Part shown: positions 1-9,163 of the stretch, one piece after another
Position numbering within the stretch: position 1 is the stretch's first letter
Layout of the letters: every line of letters begins with the position of its first letter
NCBI RefSeq assembly: GCF_902729355.1
Contig: NZ_CACVCC010000010.1
Location: 1-64,000, forward strand
Length of the DNA: 64,000 nt
Source: Streptococcus sp. S784/96/1
Lineage (GTDB): Bacteria; Bacillota; Bacilli; Lactobacillales; Streptococcaceae
Direction: 5' to 3'
The notes under the pieces: generated by a model
The model's input: the letters and a program-made list of their open reading frames with translations, nothing else
Told to the model about the DNA's origin: nothing
Databases searched by the model: none
Made by a program: the position numbers and the translations under genes

Positions 1-57
1 TACTTGTATTTTGAATTCAGGTGGATACTTTGTAAATTTACTTCCTTTTTTAGCCAT
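1..57 (-). CDS. IS3-family transposase OrfA, N-terminal 19 codons (cut by window edge)
   Basis: The minus strand starts at an ATG at 57-55 and stays open to the left edge, encoding MAKKGSKFTKYPPEFKIQV. This basic start followed by a Y-P-P-E-F segment looks like the start of OrfA (HTH subunit) of IS3/IS150-group elements. A strong Shine-Dalgarno (AAGGAGG, 67-75) lies at the right distance. The hexamer-rich sequence TGGACAGTATAAAAAGT (minus strand from 107) looks like an IS3-type terminal inverted repeat, so the element probably ends near 107-126, downstream of gdhA. Family assignment rests on 19 residues and is provisional. Confidence 0.55.
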   Translation of the reverse strand, partial: MAKKGSKFTKYPPEFKIQV

Positions 58-59
58 GA

Positions 60-126
60 GAAAAGAACCTCCTTATAAGAACAGTATAGTACTTTTTATA
101 CTGTCCATTATAAGGGGTTCTTTTCA
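60..126 (-). promoter_or_regulatory. Long inverted repeat enclosing the transposase ribosome binding site
   Basis: Arm 60-78 and arm 109-126 are complementary with one bulged base, and an inner pair (ACAGTATA at 81-88 with TATACTGT at 97-104) continues the stem. In minus-strand RNA read through from gdhA, the AAGGAGG of the transposase gene would be buried in the stem. Promoters inside the element would make a shorter RNA that leaves it free. This matches the known IS strategy of hiding the start site from outside transcription. The hairpin could also act as a weak gdhA terminator. Confidence 0.6.
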
Positions 127-154
127 AATCAGTCTTCTTTATTATTAATTTTAA

Positions 155-1519
<1,365 letters not shown>

Positions 1520-1612
1520 TTATCTAAATAATACGATATCTCACACTTTTCAAAGCCTATTGGCTCACGTTTTATAGCAATAAACGAGGTGAGAAAAATA
1601 ACTACAGTAAAT

Positions 1613-1641
1613 AGTATAAATTTTCAGAATATTTTTGTCAA
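1613..1641 (-). promoter_or_regulatory. gdhA promoter
   Basis: On the minus strand: -35 TTGACA (1641-1636), 17-base spacer, -10 TATACT (1618-1613). It leaves a leader of about 100 nt before gdhA. This is a near-perfect vegetative sigma promoter. Confidence 0.8.
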
Positions 1642-1670
1642 GTATTTTTGAAAATTTAGCGGAAAAAATC

Positions 1671-1698
1671 AAAAAGTATGTCAGATTTTCTGACATAC
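1671..1698 (-). terminator. Rho-independent terminator of gloA
   Basis: A perfect 10-bp stem, GTATGTCAGA (1676-1685) with TCTGACATAC (1689-1698), and a 3-base loop. On the minus strand it is followed by a T-rich tract (A run at 1671-1675). It lies 10 bp past the gloA stop. Confidence 0.85.
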
Positions 1699-1707
1699 CT
1701 ATGCAAA

Positions 1708-2079
1708 TTATAGACGGATCACTTCGACTTTGTAACCATCTGGATCGGTAATGAAGTAATACTGAACATCTTTACCTGGTAATCCTTTAAGGTCTGTGAC
1801 GTCATAGCCAGCAGCTTTGTGGGCTGCATGTGACGCTTCAAGGTCTTCGACACCAACAGCCAAGTGACCATAACCGTTGCCAAGTTCATAACCTGGGTGG
1901 TCATAGTTGTAAGTCAATTCAAGCTCAAATTCTTCACCTTCTGTTTGCATGTAAACGATGGTAAACTTGTGTTCTGGGAAATCCATGCGGCGGGCTTCAA
2001 AGAAAGGAAAAGCAGTTGAGTAAAACTTCAATGATTCTTCCAAGTTTTTAACACGGATACAAGTGTGTAGTAATTTCAT
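1708..2079 (-). CDS. gloA: Lactoylglutathione lyase (glyoxalase I) family protein
   Basis: 123 residues, one VOC-fold glyoxalase domain of normal length. The family converts the hemithioacetal of methylglyoxal and a thiol to an S-lactoyl thiol, detoxifying a glycolytic by-product. The metal ligands are all in place: His5, Glu54 (ELTYN context), His72 (YGHLAVG) and Glu119 (YKVEVIRL), the Ni/Co-type E. coli pattern. SD AGGAGG precedes the ATG. It has its own promoter overlapping that of the divergent DUF308 gene and its own terminator. Function is well supported by motif; the thiol cofactor is not visible. Confidence 0.9.
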   Translation of the reverse strand: MKLLHTCIRVKNLEESLKFYSTAFPFFEARRMDFPEHKFTIVYMQTEGEEFELELTYNYDHPGYELGNGYGHLAVGVEDLEASHAAHKAAGYDVTDLKGLPGKDVQYYFITDPDGYKVEVIRL

Positions 2080-2105
2080 AAAATCCTCCTAGTCATAATA
2101 ACAAT

Positions 2106-2134
2106 ATTGTAAAATAATAAGAGTTTTTTGACAA
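2106..2134 (-). promoter_or_regulatory. gloA promoter (shares its -35 with a divergent promoter)
   Basis: Minus strand: -35 TTGTCA (2134-2129), 17-base spacer, -10 TACAAT (2111-2106). The -35 hexamer overlaps that of the plus-strand promoter at 2128-2156 by five bases. Confidence 0.65.
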
Positions 2135-2156
2135 CTTTTCAGCATTTTTCTATAAT
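2128..2156 (+). promoter_or_regulatory. Consensus promoter for the DUF308 gene
   Basis: TTGACA (2128-2133), 17-base spacer, TATAAT (2151-2156), an exact consensus match. The predicted start near 2163 leaves a leader of about 150 nt before the coding start at 2312. I saw no known riboswitch in this leader. Confidence 0.75.
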
Positions 2157-2311
2157 AAAAATAAATTCATTGTATGAAATGATTGACTGTTGTGCTGAGC
2201 CGTTTGTTACAAATGTTTCTATGGGGATAACAGATTATTAGTAAGTCACCAAGATGACCGATTAAGTGTTACACCACTTTGTTATTTTAAAACATCACTA
2301 AAGGAGAAATG

Positions 2312-2800
2312 ATGAAAACACTTTCGTTAATTATTAGCATTAGTAGTCTTATTTTAGGAATTTTCCTGTTTAACCATCCATTTGCGGCTGTTGGCACAAT
2401 CGCTTCGGTGATTGCCTTTGTTATTTTTGTAACTGGGCTTAATCAGTTGCGGCTTTATTTTTATTTAACAAAAACGCATCGTTCGCTTCGTTTACTCGTA
2501 AAAGCTAGCCTTTCTACACTTGTTGGATTTTTATTGATGACCAGCTCTGCCTTTTTCCGAAGCAATCTTATTCTTTCCATGTTATCGCTATGGTTGCTTA
2601 TTTTAGGGATTTCACGTTTGATGATGGGGACTAGCTCTCTACAAAATCGTAATGATAAACGGCAAACCTGGGGCATTCTTGGCATCGGGTTACTTCTCTT
2701 TATTGCACCAGTCTTTTCTTCTGTTTTTATCGGAAAATTCTTTTCTCTAATTTTTATCATAATTGGTGCTTCGACCATGCTATTGGGCAAACGACTCTAA
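2312..2800 (+). CDS. HdeD/DUF308-family integral membrane protein
   Basis: About 162 residues with roughly six hydrophobic segments and short polar loops, the pattern of the HdeD/DUF308 family (small multi-pass membrane proteins, in enterobacteria linked to acid stress). Two ATGs lie in tandem (2309 and 2312). The second is preferred because GGAG (2303-2306) sits five bases from it and only two from the first. It has a perfect-consensus promoter with a long leader, and a terminator follows directly, so it is monocistronic. Its substrate or role cannot be read from the sequence. Confidence 0.75.
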   Translation: MKTLSLIISISSLILGIFLFNHPFAAVGTIASVIAFVIFVTGLNQLRLYFYLTKTHRSLRLLVKASLSTLVGFLLMTSSAFFRSNLILSMLSLWLLILGISRLMMGTSSLQNRNDKRQTWGILGIGLLLFIAPVFSSVFIGKFFSLIFIIIGASTMLLGKRL

Positions 2801-2829
2801 ATGATAAGAATGATATCTATATCATAATG

Positions 2830-2863
2830 TTCTCGCAAAAGTGTGTTGTTGCGGGAATTTTTT
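2830..2863 (+). terminator. Terminator of the DUF308 gene
   Basis: Stem TTCTCGCAA (2830-2838) with TTGCGGGAA (2849-2857), one G-T pair, followed by six Ts. Confidence 0.8.
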
Positions 2864-2864
2864 G

Positions 2865-3236
2865 TTATTGGGTTAAACGGTCTATTTCTTTTGCCAAGAG
2901 TAGACTACTAGGAGTATTGTTAACCTCTTTAGCATATTTTGGTAAATTAGGCCAATCAGTTGTAATTAGGTTTTGGAAAGCGTCTAAGACTGTTTTCAGT
3001 TTCCTATTTTTAGCGTATATTCCTACTTGGAAATAATCAGCTCGCTTGGCAAAGTCATATTGGTCAAAATCCATTGGGATAATGAGGGATGGAATCGTGT
3101 TGGCAATAGCTTTGTAGAAAATCCCTGCTGCTCCATGGTGAATCACATAGTCTATATTGGGCAGATAAGTATCGTAACATGATTTTAATATTTTGTATGT
3201 TAAAAACATGAAATCACCACTATTAATCAGATACAA
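2865..3236 (-). pseudogene. C-terminal remnant of a GT1-type glycosyltransferase
   Basis: The 123-codon frame contains DYVIHHGAAGIFYKAI and IPSLIIPMDFDQYDFAKRA, the donor-binding stretch of GT1 (UGT/MGT-like) glycosyltransferases: a His-Gly-Gly-type loop, then the P-x-x-x-D-Q-x-x-A element. Family members are about 400 residues, so the N-terminal acceptor half and most of the C-terminal half are missing. No good SD precedes the ATG, and nothing upstream continues the gene. It lies between two terminators. I infer a decayed gene left after a deletion next to the surface protease. Confidence 0.7.
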
Positions 3237-3256
3237 AAAAACTCAAAATGACTGCT

Positions 3257-3311
3257 AAAAAAGTATGTCTGTTTATCAGTCATGTGACTATTTTTACAGA
3301 CATACTTTTTT
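3257..3311 (-). terminator. Terminator of the surface protease gene
   Basis: A 16-bp perfect inverted repeat, 3257-3272 with 3296-3311 (core AAGTATGTCTGT), ending in a T run on the minus strand, 60 bp past the protease stop. The arms also give a T run on the plus strand. Confidence 0.85.
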
Positions 3312-3372
3312 GTATAGGCTACCTTATCTTGCGTATCAAACCTTTAATATTTCTTTAGAATCTTAATAATGG

Positions 3373-6300
3373 TTATTCCTTTTTGTTTGGTTTAGACAGA
3401 CTAAAAGCAAGTTTGCTCATCATCAGTAAACCTAAACCAACTAAGACATTCCAAAATGCTGATTCTCCTCCTGTTTTAGGTAATTTTCTGCTAGTGGAGA
3501 GTTGAACTGGTAATTCGGATGTTTTACGGTAGTTCACTTCTTGGCTAAGATTCATTTTTGGAGCATTTATCTGATACTGCTCTTGTTCTTGAAGTGCTGA
3601 TTCGTTATGAGTATCAGTGGTTTCTGAATCTGATTGGATGTCCCGTGCTTTTTGAGCCCCAGCATCTTCTGTACTAATTTTTGGTATTTTATTAGTAGTT
3701 TTAGAGTTGTCTTCGTGGTTTGTTTTTGGCAATTGTTCTTCTAATACCGTTACTGTAAACTCTTTTTCTACTGATTGTCCATACTGATCTTTCAAAATGA
3801 CTTTAAAGGTTACTTTTCCTTTTTTGCCGTATGCAATAGGGACGCTCCAGCTAGCGGTAATACCTTCAGGTAATTCCAAGAGACCGTTCAAATCATAAGT
3901 TTCAGAAATGTTGATTGTTTCTTTTCTCAATGTTGCGTTCAGGTGTTTATCGCTTATCACTGTAAAGGTGAAATCTTTTTCATTGACTTTACCATTTCTA
4001 AACAGTCTGACCCTAGCGGTTACTTGCTCTGGTTTTGAACTATCTGGAACTGTAATCGGACGAATTAGAGTAGCGCTAACATCCTTAGGTAAATTTAAAA
4101 TCTGTGTGATGTCATTAAGCTCATCTTTTTTGAAAATTTGTTTAGTCAACTCGGCTGTGATAGATGAGTCTTGGTTAGAGGCTAGTTTAGCGGTTAAAAC
4201 TTGGGTTGTCTGGCGACCAAAAATGTCTGTTAAGACAATTGTTGTTGTGACTTCACCCTTATCACTAATTGAAGTTTCAAGAATGTCAACCTTAGCATGT
4301 TTAGGAACATCAATCAGTTCAGTTATCGTTGTCAACTCATCTGCTGTGATGACTTGTTTTTTCAATGTCGCTGTTAGATCAAATGGTTTTTCACCGATGA
4401 TGTGTGTTTCTTCTGTAACATTTCCGGCCTTATCAACTGCTTTAATCCGAACGACATAAGTATTAGGGGCTTCTTCCAGTTTATAATAGCTCAAAGGCTT
4501 TTCGCTGTCAAAGTCAAACGGTTTACCATTGATGGTGATGATGTTGTTAGGGGCTGTTTCGTCCCAACTCCAAATATTGTCCTCTAGTTCGATTTCAGGA
4601 ATATCCGTTTCAGCCATCGTTGGCTTTAAGTTGGTTTTAATTGTCGGAGCTTGATTATCCTCTTTAACTGTTAATCTGATTGTTCTCGCATTTTCTTGGT
4701 CATCCATCAGTTTGATTTTGATTTCATCATCTTCTTTAACAGCTAATTCATGTTTGAACGGTTTTTCGTTATCACCCTCTTTTTGGTATTGGTAATGGGT
4801 TGCGATATTGTTGCCGTTTACGGTTAAGACCCATTTGGGGCCGTTATCTGCGACGGTTCCCTCCAAAACAACACGTCCATTTCGAGCATAGATAGTGCCG
4901 TCGATACTAGTTAATGCACCATCAGCCATATTGTCTTCGTCATCGTATAAATCAATCTGATTTTTCAACTGCAAGCGTGGCGCGTGCTCATCGTAGTAGA
5001 GGATATTGCCTTCTTCCATGACTAATTTATCGTCTTTATCGTAAATTTTGATATTGATGATGTTAAAGCCTTCTTTGATGAGGACGGGAAAGTCGTCGTA
5101 GTGGTATTGCCCAGTTGCTTCGAATCGTTTGCTAAATATTGGAGCATAGTCTTTTGATTGTCCCATCTCGGGATCTGTCGCACTCTTGTTGGTTGTAGTT
5201 ACGACAGCATAGTGCCCTTCTTGGATAGCCATATTCAAATCATAATAAAGCTTCCCATCTTCTTCGTCAATCTTGCTTCTTCCGGTATATTTACCATACA
5301 TAGCCCAGTTGAACATGTTGATGTAGGCAGGTTGGTCTTCAATCTCTTTTTCTTCATGGGGTTCTGACTTGATATCCTGATCAAAGAGGGATTTTATGGC
5401 TTCGTCTAACAGTGACAATCTACGGTGAGGTTCGTCTTTCTCTTTGTTTAGAATAAATTCTTTTTCTTTCGATGGGTTGCCGGCAAAGTCCATAGCTTGC
5501 ACTCTCAACCGATAAGCGTCCAATTTATCAACATCTTTGATTTCATAGGTATTCTCTGCGACTTTATCAACAGAAACACTTTTGCCGTCTGCCATGGCAA
5601 GTACTTTCCAAATCTTATGATTATCGGTGGTTTTGATGGTAACTTTGCTCTTGTCCTCATTCAGTTCAGCAGTCATGGTAGGGTCAGTATTATCTATCCT
5701 AAATGGCAGGTACATTGTTTGAACCGGAGATGAGTCATGGATTTTGGTTCGAATACGGTAGTAATATTGTCCCTCTGGAACCTCCTCATCATCAGCTATT
5801 TCAGGATTATAGACTTTCCCTTCCCACCTGAGGTCGGACTCTATTGCAGCATTTGCAGCGTTAGCATGGTTAGCCTCGGTCAACGTGCTGTAGAATAATT
5901 TGCGTTTGAAATGTCCTGTTTGAACAACTTGTAGCACCTTGCTACTCTCTTCTTTTCCATCAACGATGGCCACTTCGTAATCACGAACATTTCTCAAGAA
6001 TGATAAACGAGGCACAACGTTCCGGCTGCTTGCTTCAGAAGTATCACGGCGGTTGGTAAAGGCGATGTTATCAGGGTTTGGAACATCACCTTTATTTTCT
6101 ACACCTTTTTCAAGATAGCTAACAACATTATGACCTTTTCGGCCTTCGTAGGCTGTGAAAAGTCCAGTTAGCCCGGCTTGGTTAGATTTCTCCCATCTAG
6201 GGGCATCAATCGCAGGCTCAGCACTCCAATCGCCCTTGAAGCCAAAGTAAGGTAAGGAGAGTTCAGGATGAGTTTTATCTTTTGGTACAAAGTAAATAAA

Positions 6301-8373
6301 GCCTTCAACAAAATCATCTTTAACCTGTCCAGTTTTCAGTTTGAAAGTGACAGTTGCAGAACTATTTGGTTGAATTAGTACCTGGTGGTCACTGGTTAAC
6401 TCCCCGCCATCAACTGCTATAGGGTGAACTTCGTTAATATGTTCTGTAAAGTTTCCTGCCTCATCTTTAGTGAAAATGGAACTGGTGGCTTCGCGCTCAG
6501 TTTTGGTTTTCTTGATAACAGTCTCAGACAGAACTTTACTGTGTTTGATGTCAAATTGTTGCGCAGTATCTCCAAAATTGTATAGGGTTGCGGTAAATGT
6601 CACCTCATCAGATTTGATTTCTTTCAAGGTGACAACGCCTTTTTTGCCTGTTCCAGTTGCAAATACTTTAGTGGATAAAGCGGCATCAGCATCAACTAGA
6701 CCAGCACCTTGTACTCTTGGAGAGTATTCCAAATCACCAGTAGTTGAACCGAGATCTTTTAGAGGCTTAGCAGTGTTCATGAGCAAGAGCTTGTTAAGTT
6801 CTACATTTGAAAATTCTTTGTAAAATCCTAGACGTTCTTTGCTACCAGTGATGCCTTTAATTTTATCGGAAAGGAGCGCGCTGACTCCTGCAACATATGG
6901 AGATGACATAGAGGTTCCTGACATCACACCGTAACTGCCATCGTTGAAAGTCGAACGAATGTCTTGACCTGGAGCGACTAAATCAGGCTTAAGCTCTAAA
7001 TCGCTGGTCGGTCCCCAGCTAGAAAATCCTGCAATGCGGTCATGTTGTGAGAGCACATAGGGTGATTTTTCGGTAGTGAATCGAAGTTTGATGGTTTTTG
7101 TATCACCGATATTGGCGATTGGTTTGACTAATTGTTCACCAGCTTTCCCAGAAACTGAGACATACCAAAAATCAGAAGTTCTAATATGTTCGTAGGACGT
7201 AATGAATTTATCTCGATAATCTTCACGGCTAGCATGTAGAGGAGCATTGATCAGAATAGCCCCAATAGCTCCAGCATCTTTTAGACGTTCAGCTTTTTTA
7301 TAAACAGCATCTTCACCACGATAGATTAAGGCAACCTTTCCTTTAAGCTTGTCTCCTAGTGTTTCAACATCTTTTTGCGTAGCAAGGTTAGCATTAACCA
7401 GTTCAACAGTCTGTTCCTGTCTTGGTTTGAGGTCTTGGGTGGCTTTTCCGACATTCCAATGTGGGTAAGATTCCCCATCGACAATCATGTTTTCTGCGTA
7501 CAGCACCTTGTTTTGAACAGCTCCAACGCCGATAGCTTGAGGAGTTGCTGCAAGAGCAACCATGGCGGCACTATCTTTCATCGCTAAACCACGGTTAGCA
7601 TAATGGTCATAGGTGCTACTAGAGGTAGAAGAGGAGTAATTTCCGATTGAGGAGACAATAACCACCCCTTTATCCACCGCATTTTTGATTGTTTCACCAT
7701 GGATATCTCCAGGTAATCCAGACCCCTCAAGTCCCAGGCTTAAGTTAACCACATCTGCCCCGTGTTCAACGGCATCATTAATCGCGTGATCCACTGCATC
7801 GTTTGCTCCTGGCGAGATTTTTTGAGTACTGTCAGAAAAGGTTTTGTAGCCAAGCAGTTGCGCATTGGGAGCAACACCGATAACACCGTTAGGATCTTTA
7901 CTATTTCCTGCTAAGATACCTGCGACATGTTGTCCGTGAGGGTCTGGAACGTCATCCCTTAGTCGAAAATTCCCCTCAGTATAGTTATAACCGTGAGGAA
8001 TTTTAGCGGTAAAGTCGGTGCTCCCGTCTTTTTTCTCAGACGGTGTTAGTTTGCTAGAAGAAACAGCGTCATCGTCTAATCTCAAGTCTGGATGACTGGT
8101 ATCGACTCCTGAATCAACCAGTGCGATAATTTTACCCCGCCCATCAACATGGTGTTTTTGACGAACATCTTTCAACTCTTCTAACGCCTCTTTCAATGGT
8201 GCTTGATCAGAAGAGACTGTATTTAATTCTGACTCTTCCTTGTTCGGAGTATTAGCTTGTCCAATCTCGTTATTGATCAGAGGTTGTTCAACTTCATCAG
8301 CCCATGCCACGGATGTGCTAGCGCATCCGATTACAACAGATGTTGCAACTGCAACAGATATTTTTTTATTCAT
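3373..8373 (-). CDS. Cell-wall-anchored subtilisin-like protease (C5a peptidase / lactocepin family)
   Basis: 1666 residues. A signal peptide (1-25, cut after AWA) is followed by a short pro-region and an S8 catalytic domain. The triad is visible: Asp87 (IALVDSGVD), His146 (PHGQHVAG), Ser488 (MSGTSMSSPYVAG), with oxyanion Asn245. A PA insert (about 300-435) lies between His and Ser, as in C5a peptidases. Next come Fn3-like domains, then three related repeats of about 73 residues (1330-1547) and a polar wall-spanning region. It ends with LPKTG (1631-1635), a hydrophobic segment and a positive tail. The start of the catalytic domain (RQKHHVDGRGKIIA) resembles streptococcal ScpA/ScpB, but those are about 1170 residues, so this one carries a much longer C-terminal stalk. 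It probably cleaves host proteins at the surface; the substrate is not predictable. Monocistronic. Confidence 0.92.
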   Translation of the reverse strand: MNKKISVAVATSVVIGCASTSVAWADEVEQPLINNEIGQANTPNKEESELNTVSSDQAPLKEALEELKDVRQKHHVDGRGKIIALVDSGVDTSHPDLRLDDDAVSSSKLTPSEKKDGSTDFTAKIPHGYNYTEGNFRLRDDVPDPHGQHVAGILAGNSKDPNGVIGVAPNAQLLGYKTFSDSTQKISPGANDAVDHAINDAVEHGADVVNLSLGLEGSGLPGDIHGETIKNAVDKGVVIVSSIGNYSSSTSSSTYDHYANRGLAMKDSAAMVALAATPQAIGVGAVQNKVLYAENMIVDGESYPHWNVGKATQDLKPRQEQTVELVNANLATQKDVETLGDKLKGKVALIYRGEDAVYKKAERLKDAGAIGAILINAPLHASREDYRDKFITSYEHIRTSDFWYVSVSGKAGEQLVKPIANIGDTKTIKLRFTTEKSPYVLSQHDRIAGFSSWGPTSDLELKPDLVAPGQDIRSTFNDGSYGVMSGTSMSSPYVAGVSALLSDKIKGITGSKERLGFYKEFSNVELNKLLLMNTAKPLKDLGSTTGDLEYSPRVQGAGLVDADAALSTKVFATGTGKKGVVTLKEIKSDEVTFTATLYNFGDTAQQFDIKHSKVLSETVIKKTKTEREATSSIFTKDEAGNFTEHINEVHPIAVDGGELTSDHQVLIQPNSSATVTFKLKTGQVKDDFVEGFIYFVPKDKTHPELSLPYFGFKGDWSAEPAIDAPRWEKSNQAGLTGLFTAYEGRKGHNVVSYLEKGVENKGDVPNPDNIAFTNRRDTSEASSRNVVPRLSFLRNVRDYEVAIVDGKEESSKVLQVVQTGHFKRKLFYSTLTEANHANAANAAIESDLRWEGKVYNPEIADDEEVPEGQYYYRIRTKIHDSSPVQTMYLPFRIDNTDPTMTAELNEDKSKVTIKTTDNHKIWKVLAMADGKSVSVDKVAENTYEIKDVDKLDAYRLRVQAMDFAGNPSKEKEFILNKEKDEPHRRLSLLDEAIKSLFDQDIKSEPHEEKEIEDQPAYINMFNWAMYGKYTGRSKIDEEDGKLYYDLNMAIQEGHYAVVTTTNKSATDPEMGQSKDYAPIFSKRFEATGQYHYDDFPVLIKEGFNIINIKIYDKDDKLVMEEGNILYYDEHAPRLQLKNQIDLYDDEDNMADGALTSIDGTIYARNGRVVLEGTVADNGPKWVLTVNGNNIATHYQYQKEGDNEKPFKHELAVKEDDEIKIKLMDDQENARTIRLTVKEDNQAPTIKTNLKPTMAETDIPEIELEDNIWSWDETAPNNIITINGKPFDFDSEKPLSYYKLEEAPNTYVVRIKAVDKAGNVTEETHIIGEKPFDLTATLKKQVITADELTTITELIDVPKHAKVDILETSISDKGEVTTTIVLTDIFGRQTTQVLTAKLASNQDSSITAELTKQIFKKDELNDITQILNLPKDVSATLIRPITVPDSSKPEQVTARVRLFRNGKVNEKDFTFTVISDKHLNATLRKETINISETYDLNGLLELPEGITASWSVPIAYGKKGKVTFKVILKDQYGQSVEKEFTVTVLEEQLPKTNHEDNSKTTNKIPKISTEDAGAQKARDIQSDSETTDTHNESALQEQEQYQINAPKMNLSQEVNYRKTSELPVQLSTSRKLPKTGGESAFWNVLVGLGLLMMSKLAFSLSKPNKKE

Positions 8374-8413
8374 GATATTCTCATCTTTCTAAGTACCTCC
8401 ATTCACAGAATAA

Positions 8414-8505
8414 ATTAAGATGATTAAGATTAAAAATTAAGAATTAAATTCCCTTATTCACAACAATTTTATTAAGGCTATTAAAACGAGGGTCTCTTAA
8501 TTAGA
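8414..8505. promoter_or_regulatory. Cluster of ATTARA (CovR-like) boxes upstream of the protease
   Basis: Exact ATTARA at 8429, 8443, 8480 and 8500, with one-mismatch ATTAAG at 8414, 8423, 8436 and 8471. Five of the eight lie 6-9 bp apart within 35 bp, starting about 40 bp upstream of the start codon. ATTARA is the published core of the CovR binding site in group A Streptococcus. That this region binds CovR is inference. The local DNA is A/T-rich, which raises chance matches. Confidence 0.4.
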
Positions 8506-8578
8506 CGGTATTGTTCTTCTTTGTGCAGTGTTTTATGACATTTCTTCGGAACTAGAGGGAATAGAGCTAAGCTCAGAA

Positions 8579-8607
8579 AATATAGCATAATTGTTTACTG
8601 GAGTTAA
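8579..8607 (-). promoter_or_regulatory. Candidate promoter of the surface protease
   Basis: Minus strand: TTAACT (8607-8602), 17-base spacer, TATATT (8584-8579). It would give a leader of about 200 nt containing the ATTARA cluster. The rest of 8374-9163 holds no convincing gene: it has this promoter, the boxes, an imperfect hairpin at 8780-8849 and the terminator of the next gene. Confidence 0.45.
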
Positions 8608-8779
8608 GAAGGGACATATCGTTGAATGAAGAGTCAATGTTCGCCAAAGAAAATCACAATCAGGACATATTTCAGATCAAAGACTGCATATTAAATAGAT
8701 GTTTTGCATAAAAACTACCCCAAAAGCTTATGCGAACAGTGTTCTAATAGTCTCAATGAGATCAAAGATAAATAGAGCC

Positions 8780-8849
8780 AAAAGTTACCTCTCTAAGTAA
8801 TAGCAAGTGCAGCACTCAATTGATATTGCTTAGAAAGTGACTAACTTTT
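8780..8849. repeat. Imperfect 70-bp inverted repeat in gene-free DNA
   Basis: Outer arms AAAAGTTA (8780-8787) and TAACTTTT (8842-8849). Inner arms around 8795-8809 and 8815-8831 match at roughly 12 of 15 positions. No T run follows, so it is not an ordinary terminator. It could be a small decayed mobile repeat or a structured RNA. Confidence 0.35.
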
Positions 8850-9063
8850 ATGCAGGGAATCTGCCTTCTCTAGTTGTTCTCGTGATCTAGATTTAAGGTG
8901 TGAATATCGGATACAATCATATTTTACTAAGAAGTTATTTAAATTGTCAAATTTAAATATTTCACTGCTGTATCTGTAGAAATAAGTCAATAAATTGGGT
9001 AATTTGTGTAGATTTCCGAACTCTCACTGAAAAAATAACTTCCATAGATTAATAGGGAAACAA

Positions 9064-9108
9064 AAAAACAAGGATTCCTTCTAAAATTTAAGTAGATTCC
9101 TCGTTTTT
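9064..9108 (-). terminator. Terminator of the hemolysin-III gene
   Basis: AAAAACAAGGAT pairs with ATTCCTCGTTTTT with one mismatch. On the minus strand the stem is followed by seven Ts. It lies about 55 bp past the stop codon at 9164. Confidence 0.7.
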
Positions 9109-9163
9109 GGGCTTAATTTTGATTGACTGGTTTCATATTAATCACAAAGATTGATAATGTATC

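Noticed and set aside
2827..3036. Plus-strand open frame of 69 codons across the glycosyltransferase remnant
   Set aside because: It is antisense to a frame with a recognisable family motif, begins in the terminator of the preceding gene, and has no SD.
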